Shown: positions 33,430-42,240 of the stretch, one piece after another
Numbering within the stretch: position 1 is the first letter of the stretch
Layout: every line of letters starts with the position of its first letter
Virus record (IMG/VR): IMGVR_UViG_3300040771_000133
Span: 1-64,000 of that record
Direction: 5' to 3' (one strand)
Origin: a virus
DNA: 64,000 nucleotides
Notes under the pieces: generated by a model
What the model was told of the DNA's origin: nothing
The model's input: only the letters and a program-made list of their open reading frames with translations
The model's database searches: none
Translations under genes and position numbers: made by a program

Positions 33430-34026
33430 ATGGCTATAAATGTTACAACTAAATTATTTGAGCGAAAACCTGGTGTATATGAAATAAAAAACTTAGTGAA
33501 CAACAAAATATATATTGGACAAACTAAAAACGTATACCAAAGGTTTATAAACCATCGCGCTCAACTTCGATTAAATAAACATAATAATTCTCATCTACAG
33601 AGATCTTTTAATAAACATAGTGAACTAAACTTTATCATTAATGTTTTAGAATATTGTGATGAAAAAGATCTTACTGAAAAGGAAATTTATTATATTAATC
33701 AAGCTGAAAGTGTTTATAACATCAGAGAAGCTTCTGATAGTGTGATACATTATAGAAGAGCTTCTATTACAGAAGAAACTAGGTTAAAACTCTCATTAGT
33801 TAAAAAAGGTATAATTCCTTCAAATTTAGCAGAATTACAACAATTAAATCGTAAAAAAATTGCGTATTTTATTAATGATGATTTAGTTCAAATATTTGAA
33901 TCATGTAAAGATGCCGCTAATAATTTTAAAATTACTAGCAAAGCATTTCATTATTATATTGGTAAGAAAACAAATTGCAATAGTAAATACTTTCCAAAAG
34001 GATATAAATTTGAATATTATGTCTAA
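33430..34026 (+). CDS. GIY-YIG homing endonuclease
   Basis: 198 aa. The catalytic domain is at the N-terminus: GVYEIKNL (the GIY part) and KIYIGQT (the YIG part) near residues 15-35, followed by R and H/E positions (YQRFINHR, ...KEIYYINQ). The C-terminal half has short basic helix-turn segments like NUMOD DNA-binding repeats (ITEETRLKLSLVKKG, CKDAANNFKITSKAF). These enzymes cut DNA at specific sites and spread their own gene. It overlaps the start of the DNA polymerase gene by eight bases, so its natural target may be in or near that gene. Confidence 0.85.
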   Translation: MAINVTTKLFERKPGVYEIKNLVNNKIYIGQTKNVYQRFINHRAQLRLNKHNNSHLQRSFNKHSELNFIINVLEYCDEKDLTEKEIYYINQAESVYNIREASDSVIHYRRASITEETRLKLSLVKKGIIPSNLAELQQLNRKKIAYFINDDLVQIFESCKDAANNFKITSKAFHYYIGKKTNCNSKYFPKGYKFEYYV

Positions 34027-36022
34027 AGAGTTATACGTGTACGATTTAGAGACGTTCCCAAATTTCTTTCTAGCAATGTTTAAATCTACAACTACTGGCG
34101 TATATACAAGTTTTGAGATAAGTGATAGAAGAAACGAAATCTATATACTCAAAAAGTTTCTAAGAGACAATGTACGAGGTTTAATAGGTTTTAACAATCT
34201 AAATTTTGATTATCCAGTCATACATAACACAATTTTAAAAACTAATAGAATTATATATGCTCCTGAGATATATGAAGAAGTCAAAAAAATTATTGGCAAT
34301 AAGTATTCATCTATTTATGATAATCAAATCAAAATTCCTCAACTAGATTTATATAAAATCTGGCATTATGATAATAAAAACAAATCTACATCACTAAAGT
34401 GGTTAGAGTTTGCTATGCGTTTTCCAAACGTAGAAGATTTACCATATGCACCTGGAACAATATTAACTTCTCAACAAATGGATAAAATCATCGATTACTG
34501 TAAGAATGACATTGATGCAACAGAACAATTTTATAGAAAATCTATTAAGCATATTGAAATTAGACAATTTTATACTGCTCACGAGGAATTACCGTTAATA
34601 AATGCATCTGAGATTAAAATGAGTAAGGAAATCTTTGGTAAATATTTAGCTAAAGAAATGGGCATTCCACTTAAAGAACTCACATCGATGAGAACTCACA
34701 GATCACGAATTGACATAAAAGATATAGTTTTTGACTATATTAAGTTTAATGACGCAGTGAATCAATCTTCTCTTAAAAGCTTTAAAGACTTTGTATGGCT
34801 ATACAATGACGACACTGAGAAAGCTTTTGAAAACATTAGATTTACTGTACCATACAAAAATGTAGTAAGAGAATACGCTGAAGGTGGATTGCACTCCTTT
34901 GGAAAGCCAGGTATATATGAGTCTGACGACGATTATGTATTAGTGGACGTAGATTTCGCAAGTTACTACCCTCACCTTTCATTTAGAAACAAACTGCATC
35001 CAGCTCATATCCCTGAAGAGATATTTAATAAGATATATGAAGGTTTTTATAAAGATCGTAAACTATACGATAAAAAAGACCCTCGTAATTATGTATTAAA
35101 AATTATATTAAATGGTTCTTATGGATTGTCTAAAGATAAGTTTGCATATTTGTACGATGTATTATGGCAATTAGCTATATGCGTCAATGGTCAATTAATA
35201 CTAACTCTTTTAACTGAAAGAATCTTTGAAAAATGTAAAACTGAACCTCAAATCATTTTTGAGAACACAGACGGAGCTATGTATCGTATTCATCGCTCTG
35301 ATATGGATTTACTAAATGAAGCTTGCAAAGAAGTTGAGGAAATTGTTAATATACCATTAGAAATACAAACTTGTGAAAAAATCATAGCAAAAGATGTTAA
35401 TAACTACATTAACGTTATTGAAACCGGTTTGACAGATAAAAGTAGCGGTGAAAAATATGATAACATAAAGTTTAAAGGTTGTTTTGAAATCGATAGAGAT
35501 TATCATAAAAACCATTCTAAAAGGATCGTACCGGTTGCTTTAGCAAATTATTTTATAAATGGCGTGGATCCATTGGTGACAATAGATAACCATTTAAAAG
35601 AAGTAAAGTATTCATTTGCTGAAAACTATGGTATATATGACTTTTGTTTAGGTGCCAAAATGAAAGGTACAAACAAGCTTATCCAACGATATTGGAAAGG
35701 TCACGATCTTATAGAAGAACCTTTATCTAAAATGAACAGATACTATATTTCAAATGTAGGAGTAGATTTGATCAAGAGGTTAGAGCCACTCGCTAAGAAT
35801 TACTTAACTAGTACCGACAAACATCAGATGAAGGTGGATGCAAATCAACTTAGTATTTTTGATGTAATCGAGGACGTTAAAATAGATCCCGAGCTACGTG
35901 ATGAAAATTTAGAATCTGGTCACAAATGTACATTGTTTAATAAGTATAGTGATTACAACTATGACTTAAACAAATCGTACTATGTTAATGAGTGTGAAAA
36001 AATTATAAACGTTTTAAATTAA
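34019..36022 (+). CDS. DNA polymerase, family B
   Basis: 667 aa from the ATG at 34019; a longer frame would duplicate the endonuclease region. The 3'-5' exonuclease motifs are visible: VYDLETF (Exo I), GFNNLNFDYP (Exo II) and YCKNDIDATE (Exo III). Polymerase motifs follow: DVDFASYYPHL (A), KIILNGSYG (B) and ENTDGAMY (C), where the first Asp of the usual DTD is Asn and the second is kept. This is the replicative enzyme of the phage; whether it is protein-primed cannot be decided. A primase and a DnaB-like helicase nearby argue for RNA priming. Confidence 0.92.
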   Translation: MSKELYVYDLETFPNFFLAMFKSTTTGVYTSFEISDRRNEIYILKKFLRDNVRGLIGFNNLNFDYPVIHNTILKTNRIIYAPEIYEEVKKIIGNKYSSIYDNQIKIPQLDLYKIWHYDNKNKSTSLKWLEFAMRFPNVEDLPYAPGTILTSQQMDKIIDYCKNDIDATEQFYRKSIKHIEIRQFYTAHEELPLINASEIKMSKEIFGKYLAKEMGIPLKELTSMRTHRSRIDIKDIVFDYIKFNDAVNQSSLKSFKDFVWLYNDDTEKAFENIRFTVPYKNVVREYAEGGLHSFGKPGIYESDDDYVLVDVDFASYYPHLSFRNKLHPAHIPEEIFNKIYEGFYKDRKLYDKKDPRNYVLKIILNGSYGLSKDKFAYLYDVLWQLAICVNGQLILTLLTERIFEKCKTEPQIIFENTDGAMYRIHRSDMDLLNEACKEVEEIVNIPLEIQTCEKIIAKDVNNYINVIETGLTDKSSGEKYDNIKFKGCFEIDRDYHKNHSKRIVPVALANYFINGVDPLVTIDNHLKEVKYSFAENYGIYDFCLGAKMKGTNKLIQRYWKGHDLIEEPLSKMNRYYISNVGVDLIKRLEPLAKNYLTSTDKHQMKVDANQLSIFDVIEDVKIDPELRDENLESGHKCTLFNKYSDYNYDLNKSYYVNECEKIINVLN

Positions 36023-36033
36023 TATAGATTTTT

Positions 36034-36231
36034 ATGGTAAAATTGTATTCACATTTATCAGTAGCAGTAGATTTAGTTCAGACAGAGATGAAATTGACTA
36101 ATGCTATAGAAATAGCTGAAGCAATTGAAATCCATCTTGGATTAGAATTTTCAATACATCAAATATCAGATTATTTAGATATTAACAAAATGGAAAACTA
36201 TGAATACGAATCAAGATTAATAAATTATTAA
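36034..36231 (+). CDS. Small hypothetical protein, 65 aa
   Basis: Helical, acidic, with AIEIAEAIEIHLGLEFSIHQ reminiscent of small helix-turn-helix proteins. Eleven bases after the polymerase. Function unknown. Confidence 0.5.
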   Translation: MVKLYSHLSVAVDLVQTEMKLTNAIEIAEAIEIHLGLEFSIHQISDYLDINKMENYEYESRLINY

Positions 36232-36243
36232 ATAAAAAATATA

Positions 36244-36663
36244 ATGGTTAGAGAATCTTTTGCAGGAATTAAAAAAGGTCAAAAGTTTATTGTAGTTGCT
36301 AACACAGGTGGTCATAATTACCCTATAGGAGAAGAACTATATTTTAATAGAGATGGTACAGCCGCTTCTTCAATGGAAAACATTGCTGTAAGTACCACCG
36401 GTAGAACATATAATCATATTAAGATTAGTGAGATTGAGTTAGTAAACGACAGTATAGAGTCAATGAAACTTGAAATTGCTAAAATTAAAGGTAAAAGTGA
36501 AGCAAGAATTAAAGAGCTTCAATCTCGCATAGATATATGTGAAGAATTAGGTATAGAAGTGTATAATGCACAATTTGTAAAAGTTTACAGATCTTTGCAA
36601 GTTTTAAATTCTGATGCAACTGTGTTAGAGAAAACAAAACTAATTATTAAGCTAATTGAATAA
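36244..36663 (+). CDS. Hypothetical protein, 139 aa
   Basis: N-terminal beta domain (FAGIKKGQKFIVVANTGGHN through YNHIKISEIELV) resembling small SH3-like modules, then a helical, possibly coiled-coil C-terminal half (residues 75-139). Function unknown; sits in the replication operon. Confidence 0.55.
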   Translation: MVRESFAGIKKGQKFIVVANTGGHNYPIGEELYFNRDGTAASSMENIAVSTTGRTYNHIKISEIELVNDSIESMKLEIAKIKGKSEARIKELQSRIDICEELGIEVYNAQFVKVYRSLQVLNSDATVLEKTKLIIKLIE

Positions 36664-36677
36664 TAGTATGAAAAAAC

Positions 36678-36857
36678 ATGGATAGTATTTGCCCAAAATG
36701 TGTGGGTGCTAAACAAATTATGGAACCTAATGTTAAACCCAAAGTTGGTTTTACTTATAACACTTGTACACTATGTAACGGTGTAGGTTTTGTTAATTCT
36801 GAGTTAGAAGAAGATTTCCTATTATCATTAAATGAAGATAACTTTGATATAGAGTAA
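36678..36857 (+). CDS. Small zinc-ribbon protein, 59 aa
   Basis: Two CxxC pairs: CPKC at residues 5-8 and CTLC at 30-33, the latter followed by NGVG, as in DnaJ-like zinc repeats. Acidic tail. Likely binds one zinc ion; may contact nucleic acid or a replication partner. Confidence 0.6.
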   Translation: MDSICPKCVGAKQIMEPNVKPKVGFTYNTCTLCNGVGFVNSELEEDFLLSLNEDNFDIE

Positions 36858-36858
36858 A

Positions 36859-37458
36859 ATGAAAGATACAGCTTATATACTAGATTTTAATCTACTTTAC
36901 GAGCAAGACCTTTCTGCTGAAGAATTTATAGCTTTGATAAACTTAAATAAGGATATTGAACATATAGATATTTCACTAGCAATAAAGTTAGAAGAAAAAC
37001 AGTTTATAAAAATTAATAGACTGGATAATAATAAACTGGAAATAAGAGAAAAGGGGAAATTATTAATTGACTTTGTTTCTATAGAAGGTGTTGCATCGAT
37101 TACAAATAAAAAGACTGTTAAAAAGTCTAATCGTGCTCTCACAGAGGGTATGGTTGAATTTGTAAGAGAATATAGAGCTCTTTGGAAAGGTTTAAAACCC
37201 GGTTCAATGGGCTCTGAGAATACGTGTAAAGACAAATTAATTAAATGGATGTCACTAAATCCATCTTATTCAAAAGATGATATATTAAAAGCTGCTAGGA
37301 TATATCTAAAATCCATTGATAACTATCAATATTTACAACAAGCAGATTATTTCATTTTTAAAAAAGATGCTCATGGTGAATCTAGTAGACTTTCGTCATT
37401 TATTGATGAGATTGATATTAAGATTGTCGATGAAAACTGGACTACAAAACTTAACTAA
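36859..37458 (+). CDS. Hypothetical replication-block protein, 199 aa
   Basis: Helical protein. Residues about 90-165 (EGMVEFVREYRALWKG, SENTCKDKLIKWM, KDDILKAARIYL) look like those of phage replication-initiation or helicase-loader-type proteins, and the gene precedes the helicase. No catalytic motif. Loader role is inference. Confidence 0.5.
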   Translation: MKDTAYILDFNLLYEQDLSAEEFIALINLNKDIEHIDISLAIKLEEKQFIKINRLDNNKLEIREKGKLLIDFVSIEGVASITNKKTVKKSNRALTEGMVEFVREYRALWKGLKPGSMGSENTCKDKLIKWMSLNPSYSKDDILKAARIYLKSIDNYQYLQQADYFIFKKDAHGESSRLSSFIDEIDIKIVDENWTTKLN

Positions 37459-37471
37459 AAACAGGATAAAA

Positions 37472-37888
37472 ATGGAGAAAATATATATCAAAGAAAGTGA
37501 TATTCCATCAACTAAGTATCGAAAGACACTTATAAGAGCTTTAATTATGCAACAGGGTGTCATTACGTATAGTGATCCAGAATGCACTGTAATACAATGC
37601 TCTAATAAAGCCGCTTACAGAAGTATTAGTGAATTACATATGATAGTACGTACTAGATTTAAATTTACTTCGTTAGAAGCCTTAATTAAGATAATCAAAG
37701 AGATTATCAATGAGGAAAAATGCATTGCCGTAGTGTGGTGTACTCAAATTAACAAAGTTGTAGTCAAGTATATGAAGAACATAAGCTCTGAGTATATTAC
37801 ATCTTACAGTAGAGATAGATACTATATTGTTAAAGGTGTTGATGGTTATTCCTTAAAAGACTACGAGGAACTTTATAATAAACTGTAA
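37472..37888 (+). CDS. Hypothetical protein, 138 aa
   Basis: Start at MEKIYIKESDIPSTKYRKTL after a short gap; a longer frame upstream lies inside the previous gene and is not used. Basic with a helix-strand pattern (ISELHMIVRTRF, LEALIKIIKEII). Ends three bases before the helicase start. Function unknown. Confidence 0.55.
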   Translation: MEKIYIKESDIPSTKYRKTLIRALIMQQGVITYSDPECTVIQCSNKAAYRSISELHMIVRTRFKFTSLEALIKIIKEIINEEKCIAVVWCTQINKVVVKYMKNISSEYITSYSRDRYYIVKGVDGYSLKDYEELYNKL

Positions 37889-37891
37889 TGA

Positions 37892-38995
37892 ATGCCAGAG
37901 ATTAAAACCAGTTTGTACTTGAGAACGTTGTCAGCAATTGAAACTAAACGACAACGATTAATAGATGGTAAAATTAACTGTATTCCATGAGGGCTTCCAC
38001 GATTCGAAGAAGAATCACCAGGAATAGAACAGGGTAAATATTACTTAATCACCGCAAACTCAAAAGTTGGTAAAACGCAAATCGCAGATCACTTATTTTT
38101 ATATAATACTGTTAAACAGATTATTGATAATAAATTAGACATAAGATTAAAAGTGTTTTACTTCTCATTAGAAATGTCCGCTGAAGAAAAAATGCTAGCA
38201 TGTTTCGCAAATATTTTATACGTTAAAGAGGGCTTGAGGATCAGTCCAACTGATTTAAAATCTACTAAAGCTGATAGAATGTTATCAGCAGAAGTAATTG
38301 AAACAATAAAGTCATATGAACCTTACTTTGCAAAAATTGAGGAAGTAGTAGAATTTATTGATTCTGTAAGGCATCCATTTGGTATCTATAACCTAGCTAG
38401 AAAATATGCTTTAGCTAATGGTAAAGTACATACCAAAGATATTATAATAGATGGTGAAGTTACTGAAGTTGAAGATTATTATGAACCAAACGACCCTGAT
38501 GAATACGTAATGGTTTTAATAGACCACATTTCATTAATATCACCTGAAAAGCGAGACGGTAAACTCTTTACTTTACATGAAAGCATATCTGTTCTATCAT
38601 CAGATTATCTTCTTAAACTAAGAAATAGATTTAAATACATACCTGTTGTTATACAACAGCAAGCTCAGTCGCAAGAAAGCGTTGAGAATAAAAAGTTTAA
38701 CAAGCTAAAACCTTCTATGGATGGTTTAGGTGATAATAAACTTACTCAACGTGATGCTAATGTTATAATAGGATTGTTCAGTCCTTTCAGACATGAAATA
38801 CCTGATTACTTTGGGTATGACATAATGCTATTTAAAGATAGAATTAGATTTTTAGAGATACTTGGTGGTAGAGATGGTGGTGCTGGAACTACAGCTCCTT
38901 TATATTTTGATGGTGCTGTAAACTATTTTAAAGAATTACCATTGCCTACAGACACAAGCACTATGCAAAAAGTATATAACTTATTAAAAAAATAA
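37892..38995 (+). CDS. dnaB-like: DnaB-like replicative helicase with one in-frame TGA
   Basis: Read straight through, the frame gives about 367 codons: an N-terminal IKTSLYLRTLSAIET, then NCIP-TGA-GLPRFEEESPGIEQG, then the P-loop ANSKVGKTQ near residue 60, FSLEMSAEE near 91, Walker B VLIDHIS near 212 and VVIQQQAQ near 253. The TGA at 37988-37990 lies before the P-loop, with no ATG between it and 38153, so a truncated product would lack the ATP site. In related helicases I expect Trp at this spot (IPWGLPRF). Either the codon is read as Trp, or this copy carries a mutation or sequencing error. Confidence 0.75.
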
Positions 38996-39014
38996 AAAGC
39001 AAATTTAAAAAAAC

Positions 39015-39599
39015 ATGAAAAATATAGATTTCAGTTCCCATTATGTAAATTACAAAGTTACTAAATTAGATTTAGTACTTATTAATCTAGAATCATCAGC
39101 TTGTTTTGGAGATTTATTCAGACTAAAATTTGATAAAAGAAATGTAATTGAACTTTCAGAATTTTTAAGAGTTGATACAAAAACTTATGCTTCTGATTAT
39201 ATTAAAATAATTAGTAAGATATGTGGTGTTAAAACATTTTTTAAATCTGAAGATTGTATTGTAGTTGAAGGTTTTAAAAATTTATTTATTTTAAAAACTT
39301 TTTTAACAATGTATAGGTTGTTATTTGAAGCTAATAAAAATTATGGTAGTTCTTTAAATATTGAACATGTAATCAAGCAAAGAGTCCTATTTTTTGAAGC
39401 TTTAATAAACAAAACTGAAAAATGTAAGTATAGATGTAATTTTAAAAAACTAATTTATTTTCATAATTTATATATAAAGAATACTTTAGGTAATTCTAAT
39501 CATTGTTTAAGGTCATATAGCGACATGATTGTAAAATCAAAAGCTCAATTGTTAAATTATAAAATAGATTCACACGTCCATAATTTTTTTATGGTATAA
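39015..39599 (+). CDS. Hypothetical protein, 194 aa
   Basis: Helical, Lys/Phe/Leu-rich with scattered Cys and His (including CKYRCNF near residue 140 and NSNHCLRSY near 162). More AT-rich than its neighbours. No family recognised; possibly a recent insertion between helicase and recombinase genes. Confidence 0.55.
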   Translation: MKNIDFSSHYVNYKVTKLDLVLINLESSACFGDLFRLKFDKRNVIELSEFLRVDTKTYASDYIKIISKICGVKTFFKSEDCIVVEGFKNLFILKTFLTMYRLLFEANKNYGSSLNIEHVIKQRVLFFEALINKTEKCKYRCNFKKLIYFHNLYIKNTLGNSNHCLRSYSDMIVKSKAQLLNYKIDSHVHNFFMV

Positions 39600-39625
39600 A
39601 CAATAATATTTAGCGGAGGTATAGG

Positions 39626-40411
39626 TTGGATAAAAATGAAATGAGTATAATATTACCTACAGAGAAGTCAAAAGCAATTAGAATTAATCCTAGAAAGATT
39701 ATATTATTTGGAAAACCTAAGATTGGGAAATCGACAGCGATGAGTCAGTTAGAAAACTGCTTAATCCTAGACCTTGAAGGTGGTACAGATTTTATAGATG
39801 CTTTAAAGATTGATGTAATTAAACTGTCCAAAGAACGTGAAATAACACCTATCCTTGCACTTAAACAAGTTATTAATACAATTAAGGAAGCGAATAAGGC
39901 TAAAGGTGGTTATGTATACAAATACGGTGCAATTGATACAATTAGTGTATTAGAAGATATGGTGATGCCAATCGCATTAAGTTTGTACAGAGCTACTACA
40001 ATGGGTAGAAATTTCCAAGGAGATAATGTATTAGATCTTGCCAATGGTGCAGGTTATCAATACACTAGATCAGCGTTATGGATGGTATTAGATGAGTTAG
40101 AAGGATGTTTCGAGACATTAATTATACTTGCTCATTTAAAAGACAAGATGTTAGAAAAAGAAGGTAAGGAAATGACTGAAAGAGGTATAGACCTAATAGG
40201 TAAGTCAGCAGCCATTCTATCAGCAAATGTCGATGCAATAGGGTATATGTATAGAGAAGATAACGAAACTATCGTAAACTTCAAACCATCTGAATCCGTT
40301 ACTTGCGGATCAAGATGTGAACATTTGACAGATAAAAAGATTGTATTAATATCTTCTGATAAAGAAGGTAAAATTACAGTTGATTGGTCAGGTATTTTTA
40401 TCAAAGAATAG
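39626..40411 (+). CDS. Sak4-like RecA-fold recombination ATPase
   Basis: 261 aa. P-loop GKPKIGKSTA at about residues 29-38, then LILDLEGGTDFI with the acidic residues typical of this group, YGAIDTISVLEDM as Walker B-like, and LIILAHLKDKM. This is the phage Sak4/RecA-like ATPase that supports single-strand annealing or strand exchange, usually with a phage SSB, and an SSB-like gene follows. The start is TTG with GGAGGT about six bases before it; an in-frame ATG at 39641 is the alternative. Confidence 0.8.
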   Translation: MDKNEMSIILPTEKSKAIRINPRKIILFGKPKIGKSTAMSQLENCLILDLEGGTDFIDALKIDVIKLSKEREITPILALKQVINTIKEANKAKGGYVYKYGAIDTISVLEDMVMPIALSLYRATTMGRNFQGDNVLDLANGAGYQYTRSALWMVLDELEGCFETLIILAHLKDKMLEKEGKEMTERGIDLIGKSAAILSANVDAIGYMYREDNETIVNFKPSESVTCGSRCEHLTDKKIVLISSDKEGKITVDWSGIFIKE

Positions 40412-40476
40412 TTATACTTCTATAATAAAAAGTAAATTCAATTAATTTTATATAAATTCAAATACAAATAAATAAT

Positions 40477-41064
40477 ATGTTCGATTTAAATAGCGCAGAT
40501 TTCAAATCACAAACGGTTGCAATTTTTAATAATGCTGAAGCAGGTAGAGTAGAAAACGTTTCATTAACTGTTGATAAAAAAACAGTTGAAGACGGAGAAC
40601 GAGATCCAGATTTCAAAATTACATTTACTAACGAAACTGGTAGCATTAATATGGGTATATATTACCCAACAGATATGTCCACACCTTCTCAAGAGAAATT
40701 AACAGTTGGTAAAGTTGTAGCTATTACAAGAGCTGTAATGGGTGATGATTTCGTTTTTCCAGAAGTGTCTTCTTCTAAAGAAGCTGTAAGCACTTGTATG
40801 AATTTAGTTAAAAAGAATTGTGATGATGCAAAGGTTAATATCCTTGTAACATATGGTACAATCGGTTCGCCTAAAAGCTACCTAGGTGTGTATAAAAACT
40901 TTGATTTCATTGAAAAAGCTGGCACAACACCATCTAAATTGAAATTGACTAAAAATCCAAGTAAACCTCAATACGACGATCTTACTGAAAGAATCATGGC
41001 TGATGCTCCGGCTCAAGCTGATGCCTCTACGTCAGTAACTAGTAAAGAGGAAAGCTGGGTATAA
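40477..41064 (+). CDS. SSB-like single-stranded DNA-binding protein
   Basis: 195 aa with a beta-rich N-terminal two thirds (VENVSLTVDKKTVEDGERD, FKITFTNETGSINMGIY, VNILVTYGTIGSPKSYLGVY) consistent with an OB fold, a Pro-rich linker, and an acidic-aromatic tail ending EESWV, similar to the tail by which SSBs bind partners. It directly follows a Sak4-like recombinase, the usual pairing. Codon use suggests higher expression than neighbours. Assignment by pattern and context. Confidence 0.65.
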   Translation: MFDLNSADFKSQTVAIFNNAEAGRVENVSLTVDKKTVEDGERDPDFKITFTNETGSINMGIYYPTDMSTPSQEKLTVGKVVAITRAVMGDDFVFPEVSSSKEAVSTCMNLVKKNCDDAKVNILVTYGTIGSPKSYLGVYKNFDFIEKAGTTPSKLKLTKNPSKPQYDDLTERIMADAPAQADASTSVTSKEESWV

Positions 41065-41131
41065 TATTATATAATAGGATAGCTCTAACCTCTGGAAAAC
41101 AAGTACCATAGATCACCTATTAATATAATAT
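41064..41131 (+). repeat. Imperfect inverted repeat, family member 2
   Basis: Arms ATATTATATAATAGG and CCTATTAATATAATAT (one base bulged) enclose about 37 bases. The arms match those at 31625-31695 but in the opposite order. It begins at the stop of the SSB-like gene and may act as a terminator or processing site. Confidence 0.6.
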
Positions 41132-41137
41132 GATTTT

Positions 41138-41210
41138 AAGCCAGATAGTTACAAGTAGACTTCCTCTAGAAATGGGGGAGATAGTGAAGTGCAAGTCTTC
41201 ACCTGGTGTC
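41138..41210 (+). tRNA. tRNA-like element, irregular
   Basis: T arm TGAAG-TGCAAGT-CTTCA is perfect (six pairs if extended), acceptor AAGCCAG with CTGGTGT pairs at six of seven, and an anticodon-like stem TCCTC/GGGGG has loop TAGAAAT with A at position 33, as in the element at 31926. The D loop lacks GG. It may be a decayed tRNA or part of a stable RNA with the inverted repeat just before it. Confidence 0.35.
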
Positions 41211-41230
41211 TAATTAATAAATAAAAGATT

Positions 41231-41482
41231 ATGAAACAAGAAACGCTTGAAGAAGCCGCTAAATTAAACGCTTTATCAGAAGTTGAACAATATCAGCCAA
41301 CTAAAGAAAAATTTAAACTTAGTTATAAAAATTCTTTTCTTAGAGGTGCTAAATGGCAACAAGAAAGAAGTTATAGCGAGGAAGAAGTTTTAAAAATATT
41401 AAATACTTTTAGTATAGATAGTAAGTCTCCTGCAGAAAGAGATGATATTTTAATTTGGTTTAAACAATTTAAAAATAAATAA
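41231..41482 (+). CDS. Small hypothetical protein, 83 aa
   Basis: Acidic, helical; FLRGAKWQQERSYSEEEVLK matches a motif common in phage accessory proteins (an xGAKWQ box) without known function. One of three adjacent unknown genes before the primase. Confidence 0.55.
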   Translation: MKQETLEEAAKLNALSEVEQYQPTKEKFKLSYKNSFLRGAKWQQERSYSEEEVLKILNTFSIDSKSPAERDDILIWFKQFKNK

Positions 41483-41484
41483 TT

Positions 41485-41853
41485 ATGGAAAAAGAATTTG
41501 TACCTTATGAACAAGCATTAGCTTTAAAAGAATTGGGATTTGATGGAGTTTGTTTAGGTTATTATAACGATGATCAAGGAAAAGAAGACAGATTAATATT
41601 AAAGAGGTGTAATTCTAAAGATTTATATGAATACACTACAATAGCACTTCTTTACCAACAAGCTTTTAGATGGTTTAGAATTAATAAAAAGTTGGAATAT
41701 CATATTAAAAGTGATATGATGGGTTATTATACATATATTGTAGATAGAAATGTACATAAAACAATATCTATGGGTTCTAATATATTTGAAACTTATGAAG
41801 AAGCTGAATCAGCTTGTTTAACTAAATTAATAGAATTATGCAAGAAAGTTTAA
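41485..41853 (+). CDS. Hypothetical protein, 122 aa
   Basis: Contains EFVPYEQALALKELGFD, a phrase often seen in phage and bacterial mobile-element proteins, and later YQQAFRWFR and YHIKSDMMGYY. Two bases after the previous stop. Function unknown. Confidence 0.6.
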   Translation: MEKEFVPYEQALALKELGFDGVCLGYYNDDQGKEDRLILKRCNSKDLYEYTTIALLYQQAFRWFRINKKLEYHIKSDMMGYYTYIVDRNVHKTISMGSNIFETYEEAESACLTKLIELCKKV

Positions 41854-42239
41854 TAACATTTGAAACAGCTAAATTAGCTAAAGAAAAAGAATTTAAAATA
41901 AATGAACATTTAAGTATTGATGATGAAAATCCAAGGAATTTAAAATCTAATTATAATCCTAGAGAATATCAACCTTGGTATTTTAACTTAACACAATCAC
42001 TATTACAAAAATGGTTAAGAGAAGTTCATAATATTAAAGTGTTTGTAACTACAAATACCGAGGTAAATGCAAAATACTCTTATATAGTACTATATCCTCC
42101 TACTAAAGGATGGTCTCTATCAAGAGATAAGTTTTTAAGATGGACAAACACAAAAGGCAGTCTTGCGGATGAGTCTTACGAAAAAATTTTAGAAGAAGGA
42201 TTACAAGAAGGGCTAAAATTAATACCTGAAAAAACATAA
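41838..42239 (+). CDS. Hypothetical protein, 133 aa
   Basis: Related in pattern to its upstream neighbour: LITFETAKLAKEKEF, then PWYFNLTQSLLQKWLREVHN, which is typical of these small accessory proteins that also carry a LxxAGF-type start. Overlaps the gene before it by 16 bases. Function unknown. Confidence 0.6.
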   Translation: MQESLITFETAKLAKEKEFKINEHLSIDDENPRNLKSNYNPREYQPWYFNLTQSLLQKWLREVHNIKVFVTTNTEVNAKYSYIVLYPPTKGWSLSRDKFLRWTNTKGSLADESYEKILEEGLQEGLKLIPEKT

Positions 42240-42240
42240 T

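Noticed and set aside
33896-34018. Upstream extension of the DNA polymerase frame
   Set aside because: It lies wholly within the GIY-YIG gene in another frame; the ATG at 34019 gives a normal N-terminus beginning SKELYVYDLE.
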